Shown here piece by piece: positions 12,346 through 23,915 of a DNA stretch of 64,000 nucleotides. Numbering within the stretch: the stretch's first letter is position 1; every line of letters begins with the position of its first letter. The translations under genes and the position numbers were made by a program. The stretch is taken from positions 10,383,324-10,447,323 of the forward strand of contig JAKOON010000020.1 in the NCBI GenBank assembly GCA_022577435.1. The letters are read 5' to 3'. Source of the stretch: Embiotoca jacksoni (lineage: Eukaryota > Chordata > Actinopteri > Embiotocidae). The notes under the pieces were generated by a model, which ran no database searches, was not told the DNA's origin, and saw only the letters and a list, made by a program, of their open reading frames with translations.

Positions 12346-15300
12346 ATATACATTTTTGGTGCACAAACCCAACCAAACTTCAAATGTTTTACAACATTCA
12401 CCACAATTGATCATTGTTTTGACGACGAAGGTTTGGTATACTTGTCGCTGGTACTCTCTAGCTGTCACAGACAGTATAATGTTTTGAGGGATGATCTTGT
12501 CTGTTATTTTGGAATGAGGACGTGTTGGCCTGTCACACTATGTGTGGAAGTCTAGATACATATGTAGTTGGTGTTTTTACCAATAAACGCCCTTAATGAC
12601 ACCTGACAGACACATCAGCTGTTTAGATTGCTCCCTAACCTCTAGGCATCTCAGAGAGATGATACATGAAATGTGTCAAAAATAATGTGACAAGATATGC
12701 TGTGATGGCCATAACACAACATAGACTGACACTACAGTGTCTAAAACAATAAATCTGACCATCCCTCTCAGTGCTTTTGATGTATCTCTGGAGTGACATT
12801 AACATGGAAATTAAAATAGAGAATTTTACAAATGAATAATGTTTTTCAAACTTAAATACTTTTGAAAACAGGAGCAAAGTTTAGTTTAATTGTAGTGGTC
12901 CTTCGGTATAGAACTTGTCTTCTTGTCACCTTTTTCTCTAGATCTGGCAGACCCTGCGGTGCTGATGAAAATGGAAATTACCTTCAAGAAAATGTATCAC
13001 CTGCACATGAAGAGTTAGTGATGTGCATACATCAAATATAAAATACGATATTTTGAATTACAGCCTTGTGAAGATGATTTGTGTGTGAGAGTGAAAGGTC
13101 AGTGTGCTCACTCATTAATACACATTAGTCTTGTCAGGTAAAGGCTGACATCTGTTCAGCAAAGATTTGTCATTCATGAAAAGCAGAAATGCCACGGTAT
13201 ACCCGTGAGCCACTCAATTATTCACTCTTTTCATCTGCCTCTGTTATAACTGAAATGAGGACAATGACCAACTAATGTCAAATTGATCCCTGACAAGGAA
13301 AACCGGTCTTATCAGGCAATGTGATTGGTGGAAAAGATTTAAAGATGCCTGTCTAATATAAAGTTCAGTGTGTATGCTCTCATGAAATCATTTTTCCCTC
13401 AGGCTTCATTTTGAATAATTAGAGAACTTCTTCATTCTTAATTAGCAGTATAGGTTGAAAATGACATGATTTTCACATAACCGGCTGACTTTGTAAACGT
13501 TTGCATATATGTTTATAAATTCTTGTCAAATAGCAAAAAGGAATTCTTTAAGGAAGATGTACTCTGAACACAGAGTCAAAGAAAAATTGTAGGGGGGTAT
13601 TTTAATAAACTAAACCTTATCATCATCACTGATCAGATAGAGTTCATTTTATGTTAATGAGTTCAACCTGAGGGTAGAGTTGAGAAATGACAGCTTCAGG
13701 TAGTAATATTGCATATTGCAAGAACTATAACTTCTAAACTGAACTTTGAGCACATATAAACACCCCTGCCTTCTGCAGCCTAGAGGGCTTGAACAAATTA
13801 TTTCCCACCACTTCGAAATGCTGTTACTGTTTATAACTTGGCCATTATACAACCAATTCCACTGTCATTCAAGGCAAGTAAAATTATAAAAGTTTTTGTT
13901 TTTAAACTTGCAGGGCAAGACTATAGCATCTTTGCAGCTTCATACTCATCTCTACCGAAAGAGTTGCCAAATATAATTATATCAGTGATCAGTACAGTTC
14001 CCACAGGCTCTGGATGCTGAGTGTTGTCAATTACTCCAGATTATCCCTGCTGGTCCCAGTAACTCCTGACTTTACTTTTGAAAACATGGTTAGGCAAGGG
14101 TAATATAAAATAAAAACATAAGAAAACAAAACACCCCATAAAAAAAGGGATAAATAAAAACTTTGTTGAGTCAGGTAAATAATCAGTGTACAAAAATACC
14201 TTGTATATTAGCATGCTAACATATAACTGGCCCAAAAAGAGTACAGCTGATACTGATGTTAAGTTCATTAGTTATATACCGAAATTGTGTACAAAGTGGA
14301 ATTATTTCCTAATGAGAGATTTTCCCTCAGTCTTTTGTGAAAGCAGATTATTACCACCTACTGTTAGGTTTTAAAGTTAAGCGACCTCTAGCGGTCAGAT
14401 AAATAACGACAATCTGGAGTCACAGAGGAGTGATGCTGTTCAGATGAAGCTGATTAAATGCAACAGCGGACCGGTGTTTGTTTTTACAATCAGACAGTTT
14501 TTTAAAACCATTTTTACTGTTGCCATGACAATCAAGGTTTCCACTGATCACACAACACAGATCATACCATCATTTTAAACCAAACAATTACCGTTCTCGA
14601 ACACAATGCAAGTATGTTTGTGCCTATTCCTAATCAGGGGGGCTAATTTCAAAAACGCTCCTGTGGGTCATATTTGTGGGCAGGACCAAGCGACCTGTAC
14701 GGTTGTATGGAGGAATTGTTGCCTGATAATGGCAGTAAAGGAAAAAGTCCATCGCTTTAGAGATAGTCTGGACCAAAGTTGTGGTACAATCAACACACCA
14801 TCCTTGACATCCCTAGACTCATGTCCCTAGCATGGCTAAATGTCAAACTCCATGCAAATATATGATATACAATATGTTTGACAAAAACAATGTATAAAAC
14901 AGTGTTAAGCTTGGTAAAAATGTTACATTATACTGTACATTATTGGTAATAGTCTGGACATAATTCAAGACTCACATATTCAGAATAAGAGCTTCGGCAC
15001 TAAAATAAACCACCCAAATACAAAGATGGAACAAAGCAGGACACAAAAAATTGGCAGTGGAAAATGAATCTGCAGTGCAGGTGAGGTTTTATAAACATAC
15101 CAAACAGAGGTAATCGGGGCATATTAGGAGATTCTAGCAACAATCGTTTCAGTGTTAATTTGAATGTGGCTCTTTCAAATTGAACGGTGGTTCCTCTGTG
15201 GTCAGTAAGAAAGCTTTCAGTGTGTTCCTTGTTATAACAACAAAACCAGATGTGATGTGGCTCAGAGGAGGATACCCTTTCTATCTGCTGTGAGCCATTT

Positions 15301-15633
15301 TCCTCAGAACACGCTGGCAAGGAAGACAGGAACATAAAATAAGAGAGAATGAGGTGAGAGTCCGATTAAGGAGGGTGTAGACACTGACAGAGAGGGACAA
15401 GCTTGCAGGCACTGATGAAAATATTCCAGCTCTCGTGGTTTCAAATTCGCTTGAAAAAAAAAGTGTGACATGACCCCAGTCACGTGACATTTTAATTAGA
15501 GATCGCTGCCAGAGTACAAGCTCATTTTCCAAACCTACACATCCCTGTTATTGGGTCTTTGTAAAATGAAGCAATTTGAAAACATAGATTCAATTATCTG
15601 ACAATTTTAACCTGGTCATTAAAGTTAGTTAAA

Positions 15634-15720
15634 GGAACAATCTCACATTTTAAGAAAAGCAGAGTCACATAGAAGAGTAAATTATTGAGATTTTATCTCT
15701 AGCTTTTTTATCTATAACTG
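15634..15720 (+). mobile_element. Short fish repeat fragment
   Basis: TAAAGGAACAATCTCACATT, then TTAAGAAAAGC parallels the starts at 22,083 and 36,839. It is strongly decayed. Confidence 0.3.
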
Positions 15721-16394
15721 CTAGTCTACCTACATCAGAGGTGAAAAAACATGAACTGGAAATGTTGCAATCATGAGTTATACAGGCAAAGGTTTGATGT
15801 TTCATAGTTTTCCACTGAGCAATCATACCAGTTGTACAGAAACCACAGCCTCGGTTGGACATTTCATTCGTCGGTGTGTGAAATGCGAACGATACGTGTG
15901 AATAAAAAAATGTAGAAGTTGGTGTAAGGCATATTCTTAATCTTTTGACCACCCTGTGACAGTTGCCCATCATCTTGCCTTGTACATGTATTTGTACAAG
16001 CTATGCTTTTGGACCACTCTGCACAGAATACCGAGGGCTAAATTCATTCATTTAAACAGATGTCATACGTTGACTGTTTCATGAAACAAAAAACATGTCA
16101 GGTGTGGCTCAAGCTGTGCAAATAAGGACAACTCCTGAGTTCACATTTGAAGAAAAATTGTATAAATTTGAAGGTGTCTCAAAAACCATTCAGAGGGTTT
16201 GGGAAGGAATCTTTGGAACTTGTTTTTAACATTAAATCAACAACTAATTATCTTGGTACATTGTGATATCGTTTTATGGCTTATTGTGCTCTGTAACTGT
16301 ATGAGTTCTGTAGAAAACATACAGCGGTAAGGATGTGTACACACTTAAGAACTGAAAAATGTAGTTAACACAAGCGGATTAAGATAGAAATAAA

Positions 16395-16830
16395 GAAACT
16401 ATGGCTATGTTCAGACTGCCAGTCCAAATCTGTTTATTTGTCATATCCAGATTGTATCCAGATTGATCTTTGAAAGTTTGAACAGAAAAAAAACACATAT
16501 GAAATGGGATTTTTGCAAATCGGATCCAAACCACATTTGGAGGTGGTTTGAAATGCGATTCCAGTCGGTTTCCTGCAAATGCGTATCAGTCAGGGAGATC
16601 TGTTTTGAGAGCAAATGTCTCTGAAATTTCTTGGTTGTAAGTAAAAATATATGAACGGACAATAAAATGCATATGTTTTCTTGGTTTTGGTCACACACTT
16701 AAAAATTATGCTTACGGCACAAAAAGTTTTGGTTAGAAATCAGAGCTGTTTCCTGGCACCAATTCGACTTCTTACATCACTTGCAATGCGACAGACAGTG
16801 ACGATGTCATTTTTAGAGTGACAAAGTGAG
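16395..16830. mobile_element. Probable non-autonomous DNA element
   Basis: CTATGTTCAGACTGCCAGTC, then CAAATC, then many CAAATCGGATC / CACATTTGG / AATGCGATT pieces are typical of a fish element that starts with GTTCACACTG. The right border is not clear. Confidence 0.4.
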
Positions 16831-17428
16831 CAGAATCTATTCTGTCACTAGCAGAGCCATCAGAGAGTGGAGAGTTTGGCTATATGGAGGACAACAAGAG
16901 CAACAGTCTGTGACCAGATGCCGAAATAAACTGTCTGCTTGAAATTGTGGTTCATAGTTGGAAAGCCGCATCACCAGCGTTACCACAGCAACCCATGCAG
17001 ATTAGTTGGTGATACCTGTATATAACAAATCGAATTCGCTCACTGGTTAGTGATCTCCTGGCAGAAGTCAACAAAGCTCCCGACTCAGTGGAGTAGAAGC
17101 AAACAGACATGGGCGGTAATTACTGACTGACAGAAGCTGTCAGATACGGCTGCCTTCCTCTCACAAGTAATGCTGTAAATTAAGATAAACTAAAGATAAA
17201 GATAAATTAAAAGGCCTGCGGGCATTGCTCAGTCCACTTATCCAGAGCTTAATCTCCTGAGTGAGGTCAGTTAGTTTACTGATCAATTGTGCAAAGTAAT
17301 GGCCGGAGGCAAACCCCAGTGACACGTGTCTTATCTTCGTGAGGAGTACCTGCTCTCAGCCACATGCAGGTGCTGCCCCCAGTTGTCAAAGCAATGATGC
17401 CATTGACACTGTTCTGGGTGGCCTGGCT

Positions 17429-17465
17429 TAAATCCACACAAAATTAGACTGCTTTTCTCAGAGCA
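17429..17465 (+). repeat. 37-base repeated segment, copy 1
   Basis: TAAATCCACACAAAATTAGA, then CTGCTTTTCTCAGAGCA matches 20,695-20,731 at 36 of 37 positions. The flanks do not match. The family is unknown to me. Confidence 0.9.
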
Positions 17466-18989
17466 AATATACCAACAAATCTCACGCTGTTGAATCAACA
17501 CCCCGTCTGCTCCCAGGGTCAGTGACCTGCGGTTAGAGTTTACTGACCTTAACCTGTTTTACTCTTTTATTGCCCAAACTCATCTCTGTCCACTGCTGAT
17601 CTGACTGGTCCCCTCCATGCTTTGAGGTACTGTGTTGCTATAACTTTCTCCACCAGGCCATGTGAGTTTTGTGGGAGATGATTAATACTAGTCATGTTTT
17701 AATGGACATCCATTTATTTATAGGCTACATCTCAGTCGCGGTGCTGGTGTTGGCTTTGAAAATAATTTCTAAATGGCTTCAAATATGTTGTTATTCTGGA
17801 CCAAACAGTTATGGTGTGGAGCATTGTGCCACGTTACGCCTGCCTGCTATGACTGACTGAGTGATGCGTAATGGCAGAGGCTGCTCTTATGGGAACTCTT
17901 CCACAAGGGAGGAAATTAGAAACATATGGATAGAACTTTCTCTTCAGTCTCAGCTGCATCAGCCAGCTGTGTATCACCATCCAGCACAGAGCACAGACCG
18001 GCCCACCCGTTGTGAGTGTGCTTTCTCTTTATTGCCCATTGCCACTGCTTGAACAAAGTCAATCAGCCCAAATTTAGAGAGTGAATAATGGGGAGGCTAA
18101 CTTTGCTCTTGATTATATGCTTGGTGCGTGCATGATCAATAAGGTCACCAGGCATATATCTCACCTGCTAATCCTCAAATAATGTCCCTGGTAGCACTTG
18201 GCACTGATGAATCCTTGAAATAATGAATGCGCTCTGTTCACGCACAACAGATGCAGTCTTCTTGATTGCCCCTTGTACCAACGTGTATCTCGTTGCATGT
18301 AGTTGAATAATATCGAAAAGTAAAAAAAAAACTGTGTTTGCAAACACTTTATGAGACTACAACCAAGGACGAGGCATACAGTACAAACATACAGTACATG
18401 GAACAAGCGTCCAGTTTACATTTGTAGCGCAGTGAAGAGTAGTGCACTCCATGTGGTCAAACATTTTTGGTGGAATGCGGACCTCCACACAGGGCCATAA
18501 ATGGCGTTAATACTGCAACTGCACAGCAACCTTGCAGGTACAACGCATGTTAACCAGCATCTCTACAGAGGAGATGTAAAGACCTGAGGACTAGTTGCAG
18601 ACAGACTGCAGGACCGTGGGAAATACAAGTATTTACTTTCCCAGACAGAAAACCAAAACCATTGCCAACTCTCACACGAGGTTAAAAGAAAATTCCCCTC
18701 CAAATATGGTGCAAGAGAACTGTTGGAGAAATAGCAGTATACGAACAGACTGAAATACAACCTGCATGTGAGGATTTGTGAAAAAGGCAAGTAGTTCATG
18801 ATACTAACTTCAAATCATCATAGTAATTATATTTTGAGTGTGGGCACTGGACAGAAAATTTAAATGTAGTTTTGAATGTCTACGTGTTCATGTGTGGGAG
18901 GGTGGAGGAGAGGGAGAGTGACAGAAAGAGAGGACACGTGTGTGCGTGTGTGCGCATACTGTATGTATGTGTGCGACTGCAAATGAGGC

Positions 18990-19108
18990 TTGGGGAGAGA
19001 GAGCGACAGACCAGGCGGCGAGTGGACTCAAAGAGCAGCACATTTTTCACACTGGAGACACTAATCTGGGTTTACACCAACGAATAACAACAGGGGAGCA
19101 CATTAGAG
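18990..19108 (+). other. Possible non-coding first exon and donor
   Basis: A GA- and GT-rich stretch (18,895-19,015) is followed by about 100 bases of balanced composition ending ATTAGAG, then donor GTAAGA at 19,109. Nothing codes here. The next plausible acceptor for a + strand transcript with a known gene is at 27,128, just before the receptor ATG, so this could be a 5' UTR exon of that gene. This is inference only. Confidence 0.2.
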
Positions 19109-20694
19109 GTAAGAAGAAATATACTCTCTGGAAAGCTAGATAGTCTCAGTCCAGGACTAAATTAGAGTAATGATATAAATTAAAGAAATCCCTCATCATT
19201 GAGTGCCTCAGAAATATAGAGGATCCTGGCGGGTGTCATCACGCAATCAACCTATTTTTGCAATTAACCTTTCAAACTCTTTCTTTTGCTGCAGTTGCTT
19301 TTTCAACAGTTTCCCCTTTTAAAATGACCAATATCACATTCAATATCTGCATGTTATCATATTATAAATTGAAAATTCAGCATTGATGTACAGTATGATT
19401 TTAAAAACATTCTACTACAACACCTAATAGTTACACAACTGAATAAATTTTTCCCATAAGGAACACTGTACATAATTAGAAATTTCTATTGCCTAAATAT
19501 TTCTGCATGACATAGGCTACAACACTGAGGCTCTAATTAAATTTGTGTTTCATCTTCCACCTTCATTCATCTAAGTGGAGTCTCTGTTAAAGCCGATGGC
19601 AAACTGAGCATAAGTGGATTGCAAGGGAAAGCGTCACTGAAGGAAAACCACTGAAACTTAATTAAGGAATCTAAGAAAAGGAAAAAAAATTTTTCAAAAT
19701 CCAACGATTATGTTATAACTTCTTTTGTAACAGTAAGCACAAAAATTGAATTACGTAAATTGGTTATAAATGGTGTTTTGCTGTACAGCATTTATCCTGG
19801 ACTCTCTTGTTCCTTTGTTTCTAACTTAAAAATACCAAATATAAATTTACAGCATGAATTTGAAAAAAAAAAAAAAAAAGCCTGATAGTGACCAGAAAAC
19901 CTTTTCACTTCCTCTGTTTGTGAGAAAGGAAGAATAAATATAAAATAAAGTCATGAAAGGTGCAACATTTTCACACAGAAAAACGTGCACTTAATTCATG
20001 CACTTTCTATGAATTCAACCCCATTTTTAGCCCACAAAGAGGTGACATTTTTGACCCTCATCGGAGGCAGTGTTAACTTAGCTTTGCCAAAGCACAATGT
20101 CATTTTGGTCTGTTGAATTTGCTCAAGGCAGATGCACATGATTTGGACTTGTGATTTAGATTATTTATGACATACGAGAGAAAAAAGAAATGTATAGAGA
20201 CCTGTGTACTCTGGAGACAAAAACTGTGTCACCTGTTACAGCCTGGGTAAGATGATGAATGTTTTCTTTGATTCTGATGTAAGAGGCGTTAACAGTTGCA
20301 AACTGGATTTGTATTTTTGTGTTGGAGGGGAAGCTGCCACATTGATTTCATCATTCACTGGCGATCAATGAGGAGATCAATGAAATATAACCTACAGAAC
20401 CAACTTGATGGAGAAATTTCCATCAGTGGCCTACCAGTGGACAAATGATAGTTTAATAGACTTTCCAAGAAAGCAACAGCCTTTTTATTACTTTCAGGAC
20501 AATGTGTGTCTTGACTTTGTTTCACTTATTTAAGGTGAAAACAAGTCATGACTCACAGGCGGGCATTGCAATTATTTAACTTCAGAAAAATATAAAACTT
20601 CAGGCATATGTAATCATCACTTAGCGTCTGCTGTATAGAAAACAAATCAATGTGTGAACATTAAAACAAAAATCAATAGTTGATTAAACTGTCA

Positions 20695-20731
20695 TAAATC
20701 CACACAGAATTAGACTGCTTTTCTCAGAGCA
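20695..20731 (+). repeat. 37-base repeated segment, copy 2
   Basis: This is the same orientation as the copy at 17,429, with a single A to G difference. Confidence 0.9.
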
Positions 20732-20840
20732 GTGTGTGAACTAGAACATTAGAGATAGATAACTTGCAGACTGATGAAGATAGACCCAAGCTTGCCTCTG
20801 AGCTTTCAATCTGCAGAAGCTAATATAATACAACACTTAA

Positions 20841-21058
20841 CCCTCGTGTTGTCCTTGGGTCAAAATGACCCGCAGCTGTGTTCAACCAAGTTCTATTTTA
20901 TTTCTATATTTTTATATTTTTTGGGGATCATTGGTCATCATTCTTTAAAGAAACCCTCACAGCCTCCTTGTCACCAATGATCCCAAAAAATATTAAAATA
21001 AAATAGAACTTGGTTGAACACAGCTGCGGGTCATTTTGACCCAAGGACAACACGAGGG
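20841..21058. mobile_element. Palindromic MITE flanked by TTAA
   Basis: Both ends read inward CCCTCGTGTTGTCCTTGGGT. The arms stay nearly identical for about 90 bases, so the 218-base element is almost one long hairpin. TTAA lies directly outside each end (20,837-20,840 and 21,059-21,062), the target of piggyBac-type transposases. Each arm also contains the small palindrome GGGTCAAAATGACCC. There is no coding capacity. Confidence 0.8.
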
Positions 21059-22082
21059 TTAAGCATTCTTCTGCGAGCCTCCTGTGTGTACTATTGTAAG
21101 GTATAATTGGCTTAATGGACATCAGGGGCTGTGGTACTCCTGACACAAGTAGTATATGGCACAGAAGTGGCTGCACTCTACAGTCACATGGGAATGGTTT
21201 ATAATACACAAATCATTGTAATGCAGAACACTGACAAAAAGCATGTCACCACCATTTCACGCGCTTGAGGGCTTTAGTCGATGGGCACAAAACTCATCCT
21301 GGTAAAACACATAATACAGTAACTGCACAGGAGATAGAGAAAAGATAGAGAAAAACCTCTTTTGATGGAAAATTCATTATTGTTTTCCTGCATGTCAGCA
21401 CCAGTTGTTTTCATTATCCAGCGCTCGTAGAAAAAAATAAATAATACATTTAACTCTGACTCAGAAACGTGCATTCAGCTGATTGACCGCTTCTTTTTTC
21501 AACTACATCAACTCAAGTGTGAATGAAGGCAAAGACTTGGGGATACTTTTTCCTTTTTTTAAATGAAATCTAACAGCATCCCTTTTTAAATCCTTCCCAG
21601 AGGGTTTCCTGTAAAAGGATAATCAAATTCCCTTTGTGTAATGAAAGTAGTCACAAGCTAATTGAATATCAAAAATCATTTTCAAGGAAACAGCTCATTT
21701 AAATAGGGAATTATCAACATAGTGCATCATTTCTTTTACTCTCATCTTGTCCAGGTTCTTTTAAAGTCCTTCAACTAGGAATGTATTTATTACCAAATTA
21801 CTTTCCTTTGACTGGAATATCAAATCTCCCATAGATTTCATGGTATGCATCTATAAAAGGAGTCACTGGTTTATAATGTGTGTTCCTTTGAAGAGCAGGT
21901 ACAGTACTTCTCAAGGAGATACTGACGGTTTGTCCCTGTACGTAAGATGAGCAAGCGGTGGTTCAAGGTTAGGGAAAGGTTGCCGGATTGTTGTCCCCAG
22001 ACATGCAGGATAAATCTGGTCCAGTCAGTGAAAATGCTCAGCACTCCCTCATTAACACTGTTGAGGCACCTTAAAAGGAACA

Positions 22083-22150
22083 GTTAAGACATTTTGGGAA
22101 ATATGTCCATTCACTTTCTCACTGAAGACTTACATTTAAAGCAGTAAAAA
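22083..22150 (+). mobile_element. Short fish repeat fragment
   Basis: AGGAACAGTTAAGACATTTT, then GGGAAATATG is the start of a widespread fish repeat. Related starts occur at 15,634 and 36,839. Confidence 0.4.
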
Positions 22151-22159
22151 CAGTGGGCC

Positions 22160-22700
22160 TCATTCACTAATATGTGCGTAGAAATGTTCTTATTTTGCGC
22201 ACAAAATGAGTGCGCACGCAAAATCCCTGTGGGATTCATGACACGTGCGTACCGGCCAATTTGGTTCTCACCACCGTGCTTATTTTAGTGAGTCAGAATC
22301 ATTCTAAATTGACAGGCGCCTGTCCGTGCACTGTGATTAGCATACTGACACACCCCCCGTTTCTCAGAAGGACACCTGTTTGTCTGGAGCTGCATCATGA
22401 CGAAAGCAGTGAAGTGAAGAGAAGTTGACAGAGATGGCACCAAAAATGAAAAATAACAAATTCAACAACAGCGGGAATTAAAACAATAGTCTCTGAGTTG
22501 GAAGACAGAAAAGGAACACTTTTCAAAATTGTTTCCTTACAAGTAATTATGGTTAAAAAAAGAAAAGAAAAAAAAAAAGAAGCGTAGGCTGCTGTTACTG
22601 AGGCTGCCGTGTCCCCTGAAGTGCGCACTGTGGCACAGGTTAATCCTCAGAACCTGGTGAACGCAATAGCGCAGCGAGTATTCATCAGAGATGTAGCGGA
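22160..22700 (+). mobile_element. Transposon-like stretch, family uncertain
   Basis: GGGCCTCATTCACTAATATG, then GTGCGCACGCAAAA resembles the end of fish PIF-Harbinger-like elements. The A-rich stretch after 22,430 and the GC-richer sequence to about 22,700 may be its decayed interior. I do not see a matching right end. Confidence 0.3.
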
Positions 22701-23497
22701 TATATCCGGAAACTGCACAACTTTAACTTTCACAAAATGTTAGTGTTAGTAACGAAGCGTTACAGAAATAATCGAAGTTGAAGTTGTGTCGACGTTACAC
22801 CCTGCATGAAGCGCTACATCCATCTCACTACTCTTAACTGAATAATTCCCAAAGTCCCGATCCTTCACGACGTGCTCTATATCCAAATAAACAGCAGAAC
22901 TTATCCTTTCTGATAATACCCGGTGAAGTGATATATTCTTTAAACTGAAGAAATAGTTTGTATGTATGCTTCAAATAAGAAGACAAAACTATGAAACAAC
23001 AATCATAAAATACAATATAAAATCAATTATAGAACGGGCAAAAAACCCACAGATAAATATTTGGAAGCAATCTTCTGTAATAAAATAAACTGAAGAATTA
23101 TATTTCTACAGAATCTGCTAGCAGGATGACCTCAGAGGGACACCCTGGTCTCTACAGCCTCTCCTGCTGATGCCCTCTGAATCTGAAGTCCTGATGCTGA
23201 AGTGCCTTAAGAGCTGCTAGTTGTGTGCTGTTTATCAAGCAGCACTGACCCTGCAACAATTTTGAAATACAAGAGAATGAATTAGCATTTATATGCAGAG
23301 TTAATTATGCTTTTAAGACACTTAAGCTTGAAGGAAAAACTGGGCCTTAAGAAAGACGGCTTTCAGTTTAAATAAAAACAAAAACAAATTGTAGTATAAA
23401 TACTTCAAATAATTAGTATTTTTCAAACCTCGTATGGTTAGCAAAACTTTATGTTTAAATTTACATTCATGCAGGAAATTAAAACAAAGACAACTCA

Positions 23498-23915
23498 AGT
23501 TCAGTGTGTCGGATTCAGGAGGATACATTTTCAGGACTGCAATATAATCATATTCTTATCAGTGTAAAATCACCAAAATACAAAAGAATTACTGTATTTT
23601 TAACACAAAACAATTACTGCATTTTTGTTCCCGAAGAATGAGACCCTTATATCTACATAGGGAGCAGTTCCTCTTCCACAGAGCCCACCATGTAACTCCG
23701 GCAAGTTTCTACAAACCGAACACTGACTATGGGCCTATCACGCTTTTGGCATATTAATATTGAGTTTTACGTTAAAGTTGTAAAAAAAAAATGAGGAGAA
23801 GCATGTAGATTCTCCTTCACTCTTAGAAAGGTGAGGGTGATGTGAGGTGTGTTCAGCTGATCGCAATCTACAGACATCAACGCTAAATGCCATCAAATCC
23901 TACACACTGCTTCTT
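23498..23915. mobile_element. Non-autonomous DNA element, about 0.42 kb
   Basis: The left end CAGTGTGTCGGATTCAG and the right end CAAATCCTACACACTGCTTC are inverted copies. Inner landmarks such as ATGAGACCCTTATATCTACA, GGGAGC and AGCCCACCATG are those of a common percomorph repeat. The superfamily is not certain. Confidence 0.6.

Larger units (their letters stand above)
12560..18989. other. Intergenic with scattered repeat fragments
   Basis: Apart from the repeats listed at 15,634, 16,395 and 17,429, I see only unique AT-rich sequence. The stretch 17,000-17,500 is more balanced in composition and holds a cluster of factor-like sites that is reported as a finding. Confidence 0.5.
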
